A program made the translations under genes and the position numbers. Positions 5,882 through 11,930 of a DNA stretch of 12,440 bases are shown here, piece by piece. The notes beneath the pieces are model-generated. The model was not told the DNA's origin and did no database searches. It was given only the letters and a program-made list of their open reading frames with translations. How positions within the stretch are numbered: position 1 is the first letter of the stretch; every line of letters begins with the position of its first letter. The stretch spans positions 1 to 12,440 of the forward strand of contig JAENWE010000449.1 of the NCBI GenBank assembly GCA_016650185.1, written 5' to 3'. The DNA comes from Vicinamibacteria bacterium. GTDB taxonomy: Bacteria; Acidobacteriota; Vicinamibacteria; Fen-336; JAGNNV01.

Positions 5882-7299
5882 CAGACTCTCCCTTCGGCGG
5901 ACCCGTCGTCCACGCAACGGAACGTTGCGTACACGTAGGGATATCGCGCTCTAAACCAATTGCGGAATGAGGGACGCAGCAGCTCGCGCGCGGTGGCGGG
6001 CGATGCGCCTTTCATCACGAAATGCTCACCGTCAAAGAAATCGGCGGAGTATTCAGGGTAGGACGGCAGCGGCACGAATCCTGGAAACGGGGCGAAAACT
6101 GAGCTTGTCCACTCCCAGCCGTTGCCCATCAGGTCTTCAATGCCCCAGGCACTCGCCCCCTCCGGGTGGGAACCGGCGGGTTCCGGGTCCCAGTTCGAGA
6201 AATCGAACACGCCATGGCGCGACGTTGGCTGGTCATCGCCCCAAGGGTATCGGCGTTCATCCCCGTCCGGCGAGCCGAAGGCGGCGCGCTGATACTCCGA
6301 TTCGGTCGGCAACCGCAGGCTGCGCCAGCGCGCGAAGGCCGAAGCCTCGGCCTGGCTCACGTAAACCGGCCACGAAGGCGGCAAGGCGATGAGCTCGAAC
6401 AGGCCTCGCCACCACCAGCGACCACCCTCGGATGCCCAGAAGGGCGGGTGAGTGATCTTCTCCGCGTTCACCCACGCCCAGTCCTCGGGCCGCCACCAGC
6501 GCTGGTCGCGGTAGCCGCCGTCCTCCACGAAGTCCATGAAGCGCTCGTTGGTGACGTTGTGCCGCTCCATCCGAAACGCCTTCACCGGCACCGTGCACGC
6601 AGGCCGCTCGTTATCCCAGCTGAACTCTTCCCTCGCCGGGTCGACGCCCAGGGTCGCGTCTCCCGCGCCCACGTTCACCCACGCGTGAGGCGGAGGGACT
6701 CCCCCCGTGTTCGGCCGATAGGCCGGAGGGCGGCGCTTCACGTCGTAAGGCAACTGGTGCCACATGTACAGAAGCGTTTCCTGATGCATGGCCTCGTGTT
6801 CGGGGATGCAGAACGCGGCCTCGGCCCGTTCGAGCAGGGGGTTTCCCGGCTGTTCGATATCGCCGTGCTCCAGAGCGTCGAGGATCTGGCGGTCAGCCTC
6901 CGAGGCCAGAGCTCGAACCTCTGTCCGCGTCGGCCACTTCGGCTGTCGTTCCGTTCCGCCGCTCACTGACGAGGAGAGCGACTCGTGAGGATCGATGCCG
7001 CGCGCAAAGAGCGCCTCGAACTGCTCATCGATGCCGGGCCGTCCCAATCCGCGCTTGACCAGGGTGTTGAAACTGAAGATCGGGAGGTGGCCCTCGTAGA
7101 ACACGATGGGCAGGCGGAGGGAGATTGGGCGCGCGTAGTAGGCCTCATCCTCGATCAAGTCGAACAGTGCCTTCGATCGTGCACGGCTTCGCTGATACCA
7201 GTCGATCAGTCGCTGGCGGTCCAGCGCGCGCCCGCTCGATGATGGGCGGGCAGGCGAAACGTGTGGCATCCCAATCATGAAGGACCGAGGATATTGCAT
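5881..7299 (-). CDS. egtB: Ergothioneine synthase EgtB (hercynine sulfoxide synthase), 472 aa
   Basis: EgtB is a non-heme iron enzyme that uses O2 to join hercynine to a thiol, either cysteine or gamma-glutamylcysteine. The DinB-like N-terminal domain carries the three-histidine iron site: H71 (FYEGHLPIF), then H168 and H172 in EHEAMHQE. The C-terminal FGE/sulfatase-modifying-factor domain (about 205-465) includes FRMERHNVTNERF, LPTESEYQRAAF, MGNGWEWTSSVF and a family-typical end, ATFRC. It overlaps egtD by one base, giving an egtB-egtD operon. No egtA, egtC or egtE is present, so the cysteine-using route is possible, but this cannot be decided from motifs alone. The start is uncertain: ATG at 7299, 7278 and 7269 are all in frame and none has a clear ribosome-binding site. 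Confidence 0.95.
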   Translation of the reverse strand: MQYPRSFMIGMPHVSPARPSSSGRALDRQRLIDWYQRSRARSKALFDLIEDEAYYARPISLRLPIVFYEGHLPIFSFNTLVKRGLGRPGIDEQFEALFARGIDPHESLSSSVSGGTERQPKWPTRTEVRALASEADRQILDALEHGDIEQPGNPLLERAEAAFCIPEHEAMHQETLLYMWHQLPYDVKRRPPAYRPNTGGVPPPHAWVNVGAGDATLGVDPAREEFSWDNERPACTVPVKAFRMERHNVTNERFMDFVEDGGYRDQRWWRPEDWAWVNAEKITHPPFWASEGGRWWWRGLFELIALPPSWPVYVSQAEASAFARWRSLRLPTESEYQRAAFGSPDGDERRYPWGDDQPTSRHGVFDFSNWDPEPAGSHPEGASAWGIEDLMGNGWEWTSSVFAPFPGFVPLPSYPEYSADFFDGEHFVMKGASPATARELLRPSFRNWFRARYPYVYATFRCVDDGSAEGRV

Positions 7300-7365
7300 G
7301 GCGTGCGAACGAGTTGCCCTGGGTCCTCACCTCCTCGTCGGCTGCGGATCGGACGGCCGACGCGG

Positions 7366-7880
7366 TCAGCGCCCGGGCGGCTTGGGAGGCCCGGGCGGCC
7401 TGGGCGGCGCCCAGCCGATAGCGGCCTCAGCACTCAGGCCGAATTCGCGCACGCAGCGTTTGCGCAACTCCGGCAGCGGGTAGAAGGTCCCTCGCCACAC
7501 GATGCCTCCGCGGACGAGAGCCAGCAGGGTCGACCAGGCGATCACACCGCCGAGGGTGACCGCAGCGAACGGGGCCACGAGGCCTTCAAGGCCGCTGCCG
7601 CCCGACATGCGACGCGCGGAAGCCGCGACGAGAAGAATGGGCAGCAGGGCGGTTATGAACGCGAGAGGTTTGGTAGCGACGTCATGGCCTTCTCGACACC
7701 CGCGCCTTCATTCCGACAGGGAACGATCACGCTGACCCTGGGCCAGTCTTCAAGCATCGGGCTGTCCCACTCCCGCAGGGTTGGAAATCGAAGCCTGAAG
7801 GCCAGGAGCCGCCAGACCAGAGCCAGGTTGAACACGATCAGCAGGCCCAGGGCTATGCCGTAGGCGATTCCCAGGCTCAA
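7366..7880 (-). pseudogene. Family 2 glycosyltransferase remnant with the catalytic centre deleted
   Basis: The gene begins with TTG at 7880, overlapping the fadE stop as TTGA. It reads a membrane helix (SLGIAYGIALGLLIVFNLAL), then WPRVSVIVPCRNEGAGVEKA, the classic first strand of a GT2 domain. After MTSL (about 7676) the frame runs to a stop at 7653-7655. From about 7680 the neighbouring frame gives the normal C-terminal end of such proteins: helices ITALLPILLVAA and VAPFAAVTLGGVIAWSTLLA, then VRGGIVWRGTFYPLPELR, and a proline-rich tail ending at 7366. The DXD and Q-x-x-R-W region, probably more than 200 residues, is gone. This is an out-of-frame internal deletion like that in the oxidoreductase remnant. 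A separate short membrane protein from the C-terminal piece (ATG 7608) is conceivable but unlikely. Confidence 0.8.
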
Positions 7881-10108
7881 ACAGGTTCCTGACTCGCGCG
7901 CCGCTGCGCGTCCTGCATCGTCTGGAACAGGGTCCCGGTTTCGAAGTCGTCGACCTCGATCACCTCCCGTCCGAGCTTTCTGGCCATGGCCACAACCATC
8001 GCCTCATCGCCGCTTATCACCGACATTCGATAGGCCTCTGCGATGTCCGCATCGGGAAGCTCGGCGAGAGTTTCCGCGTCGAAGAGTCCTTCGCGGCGGG
8101 CGACGGCGATTTTCCTCTCCAGGGGCGCCGCCCTGGCCAGGCTCGTGAATGCGGAGTCGAGGGCGGTCAGGGGGTCGTGGGGCGAGCCGAGCGAGATGCC
8201 CGAGGTGAGAACGTCGCGCGCGGCCCCCGGTTGCATGTGGGTGTCGACCACCGTATCGAGATCCACGTCTTGGGGCCCACGAGTCAGCGGATTGAATCGC
8301 GCCCACCAAAGCGCCGGCCCTCGCAGCAGGAGGCGAAGCACCGGCGTGTCGAACTCCCGAAGGAGAGAAACGAAGGCGGCATCGGCTCGAAAAAGGCAGG
8401 CGGCAACCGAAGCGCGGACCAACGGGTCCTCCGCTTTGCGCCCTTCCGCCTCCGCGCGTCGCACCGCACAGATGCCGAGGAACAGGGACGAGAGGACATC
8501 CGCCAGCCGTCCGTTCGCATGGCCCCGACGTTTGAGGGCGGGGCCGTTGACGAGGAGGGTCAGGTCGGCGAGGGCCGCGAATCGGAGCGCGGCCCAGGAC
8601 AGCCGGCGCTTTTCGGATTTGAAAGTCCCACGCCAGGACGAGGCAGAGGTGAGGAGTCCGCGGGTGATCTCGGCCAGAGCCAGACGGCACTGGGTCCAAA
8701 CCGAGAAGAAGATGTGCCGGTAGATCGACACCGCCGCGCCGAGCACGAAGCCGGTTTCAATGGCCTTCAGATGCTTGAGCGCGTGGGGGTGCCCGCGCAG
8801 GACACCCTGTCCGAAGATGATGAGGGTGCGCGTGAGGATGTTGGCGCCCTCCACCGTGATTTGAATGGCTGAGCCCTCGAGGGCCATCAGCAGGGGATTC
8901 TTCGGGCCTCGGCACAGGGCCGCGCCCCCGAGGACGTCCATCGCGTCCATGACCGCGCGCCGGGTCATCTCGGTCTGCTCATGTTTCGAAATGGCCGAGA
9001 TCACCGACGGCCTGTGCCCTGCCATGACCGCGCCGGCCACGAAGATGCGGGCCGCGTCGCTCAGGTAGGCGCTGACCAGGATCGAGGAGATCTTCTCCTT
9101 GATGCCTTCGAACCGGGCGATCGGCATGCCGAACTGATGCCGCGCCTGGGCGTAAGCCGTAACCACGCGCGCGATTCGTTTCATGCCCCCGGCCGACTGG
9201 GCGGGAAGGGACAGGCCACGTCCGGCGGAGAGCGCCTCCATGAGCATTTCCCAGCCACGGCCCGCCCCGGATGGTCCGCCGATGATGGCGCTCGAAGGGA
9301 CGATTACGTTCACACCTTCGGTCGGTCCGTTCGGGAAAGCCACGCCCATGGCATCGTGCCGCCGACCCACGACCGCGCCGGCCAAAGATGTTTTCACCAG
9401 CACACAGGTGATGCCGGGCTTCGGGCCTTGACCCAGAAGATCCTGCGGATCCTCGAGCACCACCGCGAGGCCGAGGACGGTGGCGATGGGCGCGAGAGTG
9501 ATGTAACGCTTGCGCCAGTTGAGCACGATCTTCAACTCGCCGTCGTCGCCGCGGAAAACTCGTCCGTGAGACACGATCGAGGCAGCGTCGGAGCCCGCGC
9601 CCGGTTCGGTGAGGGCGAAGGCGGGCATCTCATCGCCTTTGGCCAGCGCCTCGAGATACTCTCGCTTCTGCTCATCGGTGCCATGGCGCTCGATCAGTTC
9701 GCCGGGGCCGACGGAGTTCGGGATGAGCACCGCCACCGAGAGTGGCATGGAGTGCGAGGCCAGCTTCCCCACGATCGCGGTCAGGCCGAGGGCGGAGAAG
9801 CCGCGGCCGCCCCGCTCAACCGCGAGGGTCAGGCCGAAGAACCGTTCCTTCTTCAGAATCTCCCAGGCCGTGATCGGCAGATCCATCATTTCCTGGCCGA
9901 GCCACGGATTGACCGCGCGACACACCGCCTCGCACGGACCATCCAGGAATGCTTGCTCGGCCACGCTGAGCGCGGGATAGCTCTCCCTCAAAACCGCGTT
10001 CCAGTCGAGGCGGCCGCTGAAAAGGCTTCGCTCCAGCCAAACCGTGCCCGCCTCCAGGGCCTGACGCTCAGTATTGGAGATCTTCGGAGCGAAGCGGTCG
10101 AAGAGCAT
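7877..10108 (-). CDS. fadE: Acyl-CoA dehydrogenase, FadE family, 743 aa
   Basis: This enzyme performs the first, FAD-dependent step of fatty-acid beta-oxidation (acyl-CoA to trans-2-enoyl-CoA). ATG at 10108 has AGGAGG about ten bases upstream and lies 17 bases after the previous gene's stop; an extension to 10273 is arginine-rich and lies within that gene. Landmarks: ERGGRGFSALGLTAIVGKLA (98-117), the FAD/substrate motif FALTEPGAGSD (164-174), LNWRKRYITLAPIATVLGLA (196-215), RHQFGMPIARFEGI (323-336), and QITVEGANILTRTLIIFGQG (416-435), where E420 is the likely catalytic base. The C-terminal third is the extra helical domain (DUF1974) typical of FadE. Compared with E. coli FadE (about 814 residues), the N-terminal membrane segment is absent. 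The downstream GT2 gene overlaps it by four bases. Confidence 0.93.
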   Translation of the reverse strand: MLFDRFAPKISNTERQALEAGTVWLERSLFSGRLDWNAVLRESYPALSVAEQAFLDGPCEAVCRAVNPWLGQEMMDLPITAWEILKKERFFGLTLAVERGGRGFSALGLTAIVGKLASHSMPLSVAVLIPNSVGPGELIERHGTDEQKREYLEALAKGDEMPAFALTEPGAGSDAASIVSHGRVFRGDDGELKIVLNWRKRYITLAPIATVLGLAVVLEDPQDLLGQGPKPGITCVLVKTSLAGAVVGRRHDAMGVAFPNGPTEGVNVIVPSSAIIGGPSGAGRGWEMLMEALSAGRGLSLPAQSAGGMKRIARVVTAYAQARHQFGMPIARFEGIKEKISSILVSAYLSDAARIFVAGAVMAGHRPSVISAISKHEQTEMTRRAVMDAMDVLGGAALCRGPKNPLLMALEGSAIQITVEGANILTRTLIIFGQGVLRGHPHALKHLKAIETGFVLGAAVSIYRHIFFSVWTQCRLALAEITRGLLTSASSWRGTFKSEKRRLSWAALRFAALADLTLLVNGPALKRRGHANGRLADVLSSLFLGICAVRRAEAEGRKAEDPLVRASVAACLFRADAAFVSLLREFDTPVLRLLLRGPALWWARFNPLTRGPQDVDLDTVVDTHMQPGAARDVLTSGISLGSPHDPLTALDSAFTSLARAAPLERKIAVARREGLFDAETLAELPDADIAEAYRMSVISGDEAMVVAMARKLGREVIEVDDFETGTLFQTMQDAQRRASQEPV

Positions 10109-10125
10109 GGAGGGCGTCCTCCTGC

Positions 10126-10746
10126 CTACCTGCGGCCCACGAGGCCGGCGTCGAAGAGCCGAAGGTCCACGCGTGAGTAGGTCTTGATCGCGGCCGGAGG
10201 GGCGATTCTGGCGTGGGGAACTTGGACCAGGTGAGTAGGGATCTCCCACAGATCCTCCTCGGAGGTCATCCATCGAAGACGGTCGAACCTCGCGAGATTC
10301 ACCGGTCGGGAGTAGGCGCGGAGTGATTTTTCGCGCCGAAGATTGAAGTACGACTCGAAGTAGGTCATGACCAGCTCACGGATGGAGCGGTACACGGGCT
10401 CGCGGAAGCGTAGTCCCGAATAGTTCGAACGGCCGATGGCGCCCCACCCGTGCTCGCCTTTAAATACCGCGAGCACATGGTCGTCGTCCTGGTCAGCCTC
10501 GAGATCCAGAATCAGGGGAGGCCGGCCTTGAACTCGCAGAGCCGCGGCCGCGAATAGCGCGCCGTCCATGCACTGACAAAGGCCGTCGCGCAGGACCCGC
10601 CGGGGCGAGCGAACCTTGCCTCCCTTCGTGTCGTAGAGCAATTGGGTATCGAGGAATTCCTGAATCCGGAAGGCGGGAGTGAGCGACGCCAGCAGCCCGT
10701 TTTCGGAACGCGTCAGGTCGAACGGCGGCAATCCTGAGGCCCTCAT
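10126..10746 (-). CDS. Transglutaminase-like superfamily protein, 206 aa
   Basis: The start is ATG at 10746, preceded by GAGGAG only a few bases away. The core resembles small bacterial transglutaminase/cysteine-peptidase-like proteins: LCQCMDGALFAAAALR (57-71) holds the probable nucleophile C59 at the start of a helix, then LILDLEADQDDDHVLAVFK (78-96) with H90 as the likely base, GWGAIGRSNYSGLRFREPVY (100-119), and a helix ELVMTYFESYF. No signal peptide or membrane helix is seen, so it is probably cytoplasmic. Substrate and reaction are unknown. It is the first gene of an operon with fadE (17-base gap, with the fadE ribosome-binding site in the gap) and, originally, the glycosyltransferase. 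Family call is from motif pattern; catalytic activity is inferred. Confidence 0.72.
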   Translation of the reverse strand: MRASGLPPFDLTRSENGLLASLTPAFRIQEFLDTQLLYDTKGGKVRSPRRVLRDGLCQCMDGALFAAAALRVQGRPPLILDLEADQDDDHVLAVFKGEHGWGAIGRSNYSGLRFREPVYRSIRELVMTYFESYFNLRREKSLRAYSRPVNLARFDRLRWMTSEEDLWEIPTHLVQVPHARIAPPAAIKTYSRVDLRLFDAGLVGRR

Positions 10747-10775
10747 GACTCCTCTAACGATACGCGAGAGTCAGG

Positions 10776-10800
10776 GGACGGGCGGGTGGGAGCCCCGTCC
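10776..10800. repeat. GC-rich hairpin upstream of the transglutaminase-like gene
   Basis: A seven-base perfect stem, GGACGGG (10776-10782) with CCCGTCC (10794-10800), encloses an 11-base G-rich loop. It lies between the divergent transglutaminase-like gene and the toxin remnant. No T-run follows on either strand, so it is not a standard intrinsic terminator. It may be a leader structure or chance in GC-rich DNA. Confidence 0.3.
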
Positions 10801-10842
10801 TAGACGCTCTTCCAGAAATGCGCCCGAGAATTCTGGTCACCC

Positions 10843-10950
10843 TGGTTCCAGAAGAAGACCCGCAAGACTCCGGCGAAGGAAATCGAAATGGCGCGCAAGC
10901 GCTACCGCGAGATCGGAGGAAAGTGATGAAGAAGAACGTCCAGGGGTCGC
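10843..10950 (+). pseudogene. HigB/Gp49-type toxin C-terminal remnant, with possible HigA start
   Basis: In the frame ending at TGA 10924-10926 the sequence reads WFQKKTRKTPAKEIEMARKR followed by YREIGGK. This is the conserved C-terminal end of RelE/HigB-like phage Gp49 family toxins (DUF891: FxKKTxKTPxxEIxxAxxR). The frame is open only back to a stop at 10801, with no family-like sequence before about 10843, so roughly the first three quarters of the toxin are missing. An ATG overlaps the toxin stop as TGATG and starts MKKN, as HigA-type antitoxins often do, but nothing HTH-like follows before the vapB start. The two scraps look like a higBA locus mostly deleted next to vapBC. Confidence is good for the HigB tail, low for the HigA start. 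Confidence 0.68.
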
Positions 10951-10975
10951 CGGTCGAACCGGAACAGACGCGAGC

Positions 10976-11010
10976 TTGTTGCGCCTACGCTCAATGGTAC
11001 AGTAATGGTA
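10976..11010 (+). promoter_or_regulatory. Probable vapBC promoter with direct-repeat operator, leaderless transcript
   Basis: TTGTTG (10976-10981) and TACAGT (10998-11003) are separated by 16 bases, an acceptable sigma-70-type arrangement. Transcription would start at about 11010, the A of the vapB ATG, and no ribosome-binding site precedes that ATG, so a leaderless mRNA is predicted. A seven-base direct repeat AATGGTA occurs at 10993-10999 and 11004-11010. It repeats every 11 bases, about one helix turn, and straddles the -10 box. That is a good place for autorepression by the VapB/AbrB protein. Inferred from sequence only. Confidence 0.42.
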
Positions 11011-11255
11011 TGCAGACAACCATTGACGCTGCCGGAAGAATTGTCATTCCAAAGGCCCTTAGGGATCGCTTGGGCCTGATTCCTGGCGGGACCATCGAAC
11101 TCCGAGAGCGAGACGCCTTTCTCGAGATCGAGGCAACACCCACGCCCATGAAACTGCGATCCGGCAAGCACGGCCTGGTCGCTGTGCCAGACTCCGGTTT
11201 GCCGCCGTTGACCGACGACATGGTTCGGGACGCGATGGAGCGAACGCGGCGATGA
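11010..11255 (+). CDS. vapB: AbrB/MazE-fold antitoxin VapB, 81 aa
   Basis: The start is ATG at 11010, giving MQTTIDAAGRIVIPKALRDR, the standard SpoVT/AbrB swapped-hairpin DNA-binding motif (residues 1-42). An in-frame extension to 10818 is rejected because it crosses the HigB remnant and the promoter. The C-terminal part (about 45-81, PMKLRSGKHGLVAVPDSGLP, ending in a DMVRDAMERTR helix) is the kind of tail that binds and blocks a PIN toxin. Its TGA overlaps the vapC ATG as ATGA, so the two are coupled. It most likely neutralises VapC and represses the shared promoter. Confidence 0.9.
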   Translation: MQTTIDAAGRIVIPKALRDRLGLIPGGTIELRERDAFLEIEATPTPMKLRSGKHGLVAVPDSGLPPLTDDMVRDAMERTRR

Positions 11256-11659
11256 TTGCCCTCGATACGAGCGTAGTCGTCGCGGCGTTCGCCTCCTGGC
11301 ACGAGGCGCACAGGAGCGCCGCTTCATGCCTCGCCCAGCAACCCCGCATCCCCGCGCACGTGATGCTGGAGACCTATGCGGTTCTGACTCGCCTGCCCCC
11401 GCCGCATCGGGCGCCTTCCGATCTGGTGGTCGCGTTCCTCAAGCAGCGTTTCAAAGCCGCCCCGCTCACCCTGCCCGGAACGGCGCAGGCCTCCCTCTTG
11501 GAGCAGATCTCGGCATCAGGTCTCACAGGAGGCGCCATCTACGATGCCCTTATCGGCGCCACGGCTCGACATGCCGGGGCAACGCTGATCACCCGCGATC
11601 TTCGTGCGGCCCGCGCCTACGATGTCGTTGGCGCGAAGTATGAGTATCTCGAAAAGTAA
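11252..11659 (+). CDS. vapC: PIN-domain ribonuclease toxin VapC, 135 aa
   Basis: VapC toxins are Mg-dependent endoribonucleases that cut structured RNA such as tRNA when not bound by VapB. The PIN-domain acidic residues are all present: D5 (MIALDTSVVV), E40 (MLETYAVLTRL), D98 (AIYDALIGATA) and D116 (TLITRDLRA). Length and ending are typical for the family. The ATG overlaps the vapB stop as ATGA. No frameshift or missing catalytic residue is seen, so the pair looks functional. Its RNA target cannot be told from sequence. Confidence 0.93.
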   Translation: MIALDTSVVVAAFASWHEAHRSAASCLAQQPRIPAHVMLETYAVLTRLPPPHRAPSDLVVAFLKQRFKAAPLTLPGTAQASLLEQISASGLTGGAIYDALIGATARHAGATLITRDLRAARAYDVVGAKYEYLEK

Positions 11660-11930
11660 GGCTCCCCGCCCCCCGGCGGACTGGAAGGGACCGTCCACAC
11701 GACAGTATCCGCTATCGGATGCGGGGGGAGGCGGGCGGTGCGGACCGACTCGACCTGACCCCTGTCAGCAACGCTCTGTTGCAGATCGTGCATTCGTTCC
11801 AACAGGCGGCGAAGGTGATCAGCCCCTTCCCGCCTTCCGGGACGGAATACCGTCCCGTGGACAGGAGTGCCCCAGGGCAGGCTGCGCGCTCTGTTTCCTT
11901 CTGGCGCGCAGACTCCTGGCCGCACGATGC
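11660..11930. other. Convergent intergenic region with several small hairpins
   Basis: This is 271 bases between the 3' ends of vapC (plus) and the helicase (minus). No convincing gene was found; the open frames are shadows with no family-like sequence. It holds hairpins at 11707-11720 (ATCCG-CTAT-CGGAT), 11755-11768 (CTGAC-CCCT-GTCAG), 11768-11782 (GCAAC-GCTCT-GTTGC) and 11838-11857. None is followed by a T-run. Bidirectional transcription termination is the simplest role; a structured RNA is less likely. Confidence 0.45.
11838..11857. terminator. Perfect 8-bp stem, 4-nt loop hairpin, possible terminator
   Basis: CGGGACGG (11838-11845) pairs perfectly with CCGTCCCG (11850-11857) around AATA. 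It lies 73 bases past the helicase stop and about 180 bases past the vapC stop, between convergent genes. The lack of a T-tract on either side argues against a standard rho-independent terminator, but position and strength favour a role in ending transcription or protecting a 3' end. Confidence 0.4.

Noticed and set aside
7145..7330. GTG at 7330 next to an AGGAGG-like run as a small minus-strand gene
   Set aside because: The 61-residue product is not family-like and lies out of frame within the start of egtB; the purine run overlaps the GTG itself, leaving no proper spacing.
7366..7405. G/C-rich repeat (GGCGGCTTGGGAGGCCCGGG)
   Set aside because: It is explained as codons for a proline-rich PPR/PPG/PPK tail of the glycosyltransferase remnant; too short and irregular for a tandem repeat element.
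8981..10180. Plus-strand open frame of 399 codons
   Set aside because: It is entirely antisense to fadE and the end of the transglutaminase-like gene; its composition is rich in H, R, G and D, with no recognisable fold.
10109..10273. N-terminal extension of FadE
   Set aside because: The extension is proline/arginine-rich, overlaps the upstream gene, and has no ribosome-binding site, while ATG 10108 has AGGAGG and begins family-like sequence.
10818..11009. In-frame extension of VapB to 10818
   Set aside because: It crosses the HigB remnant in another frame and the candidate promoter; AbrB-type antitoxins begin right at the MQTTIDAAGR motif.
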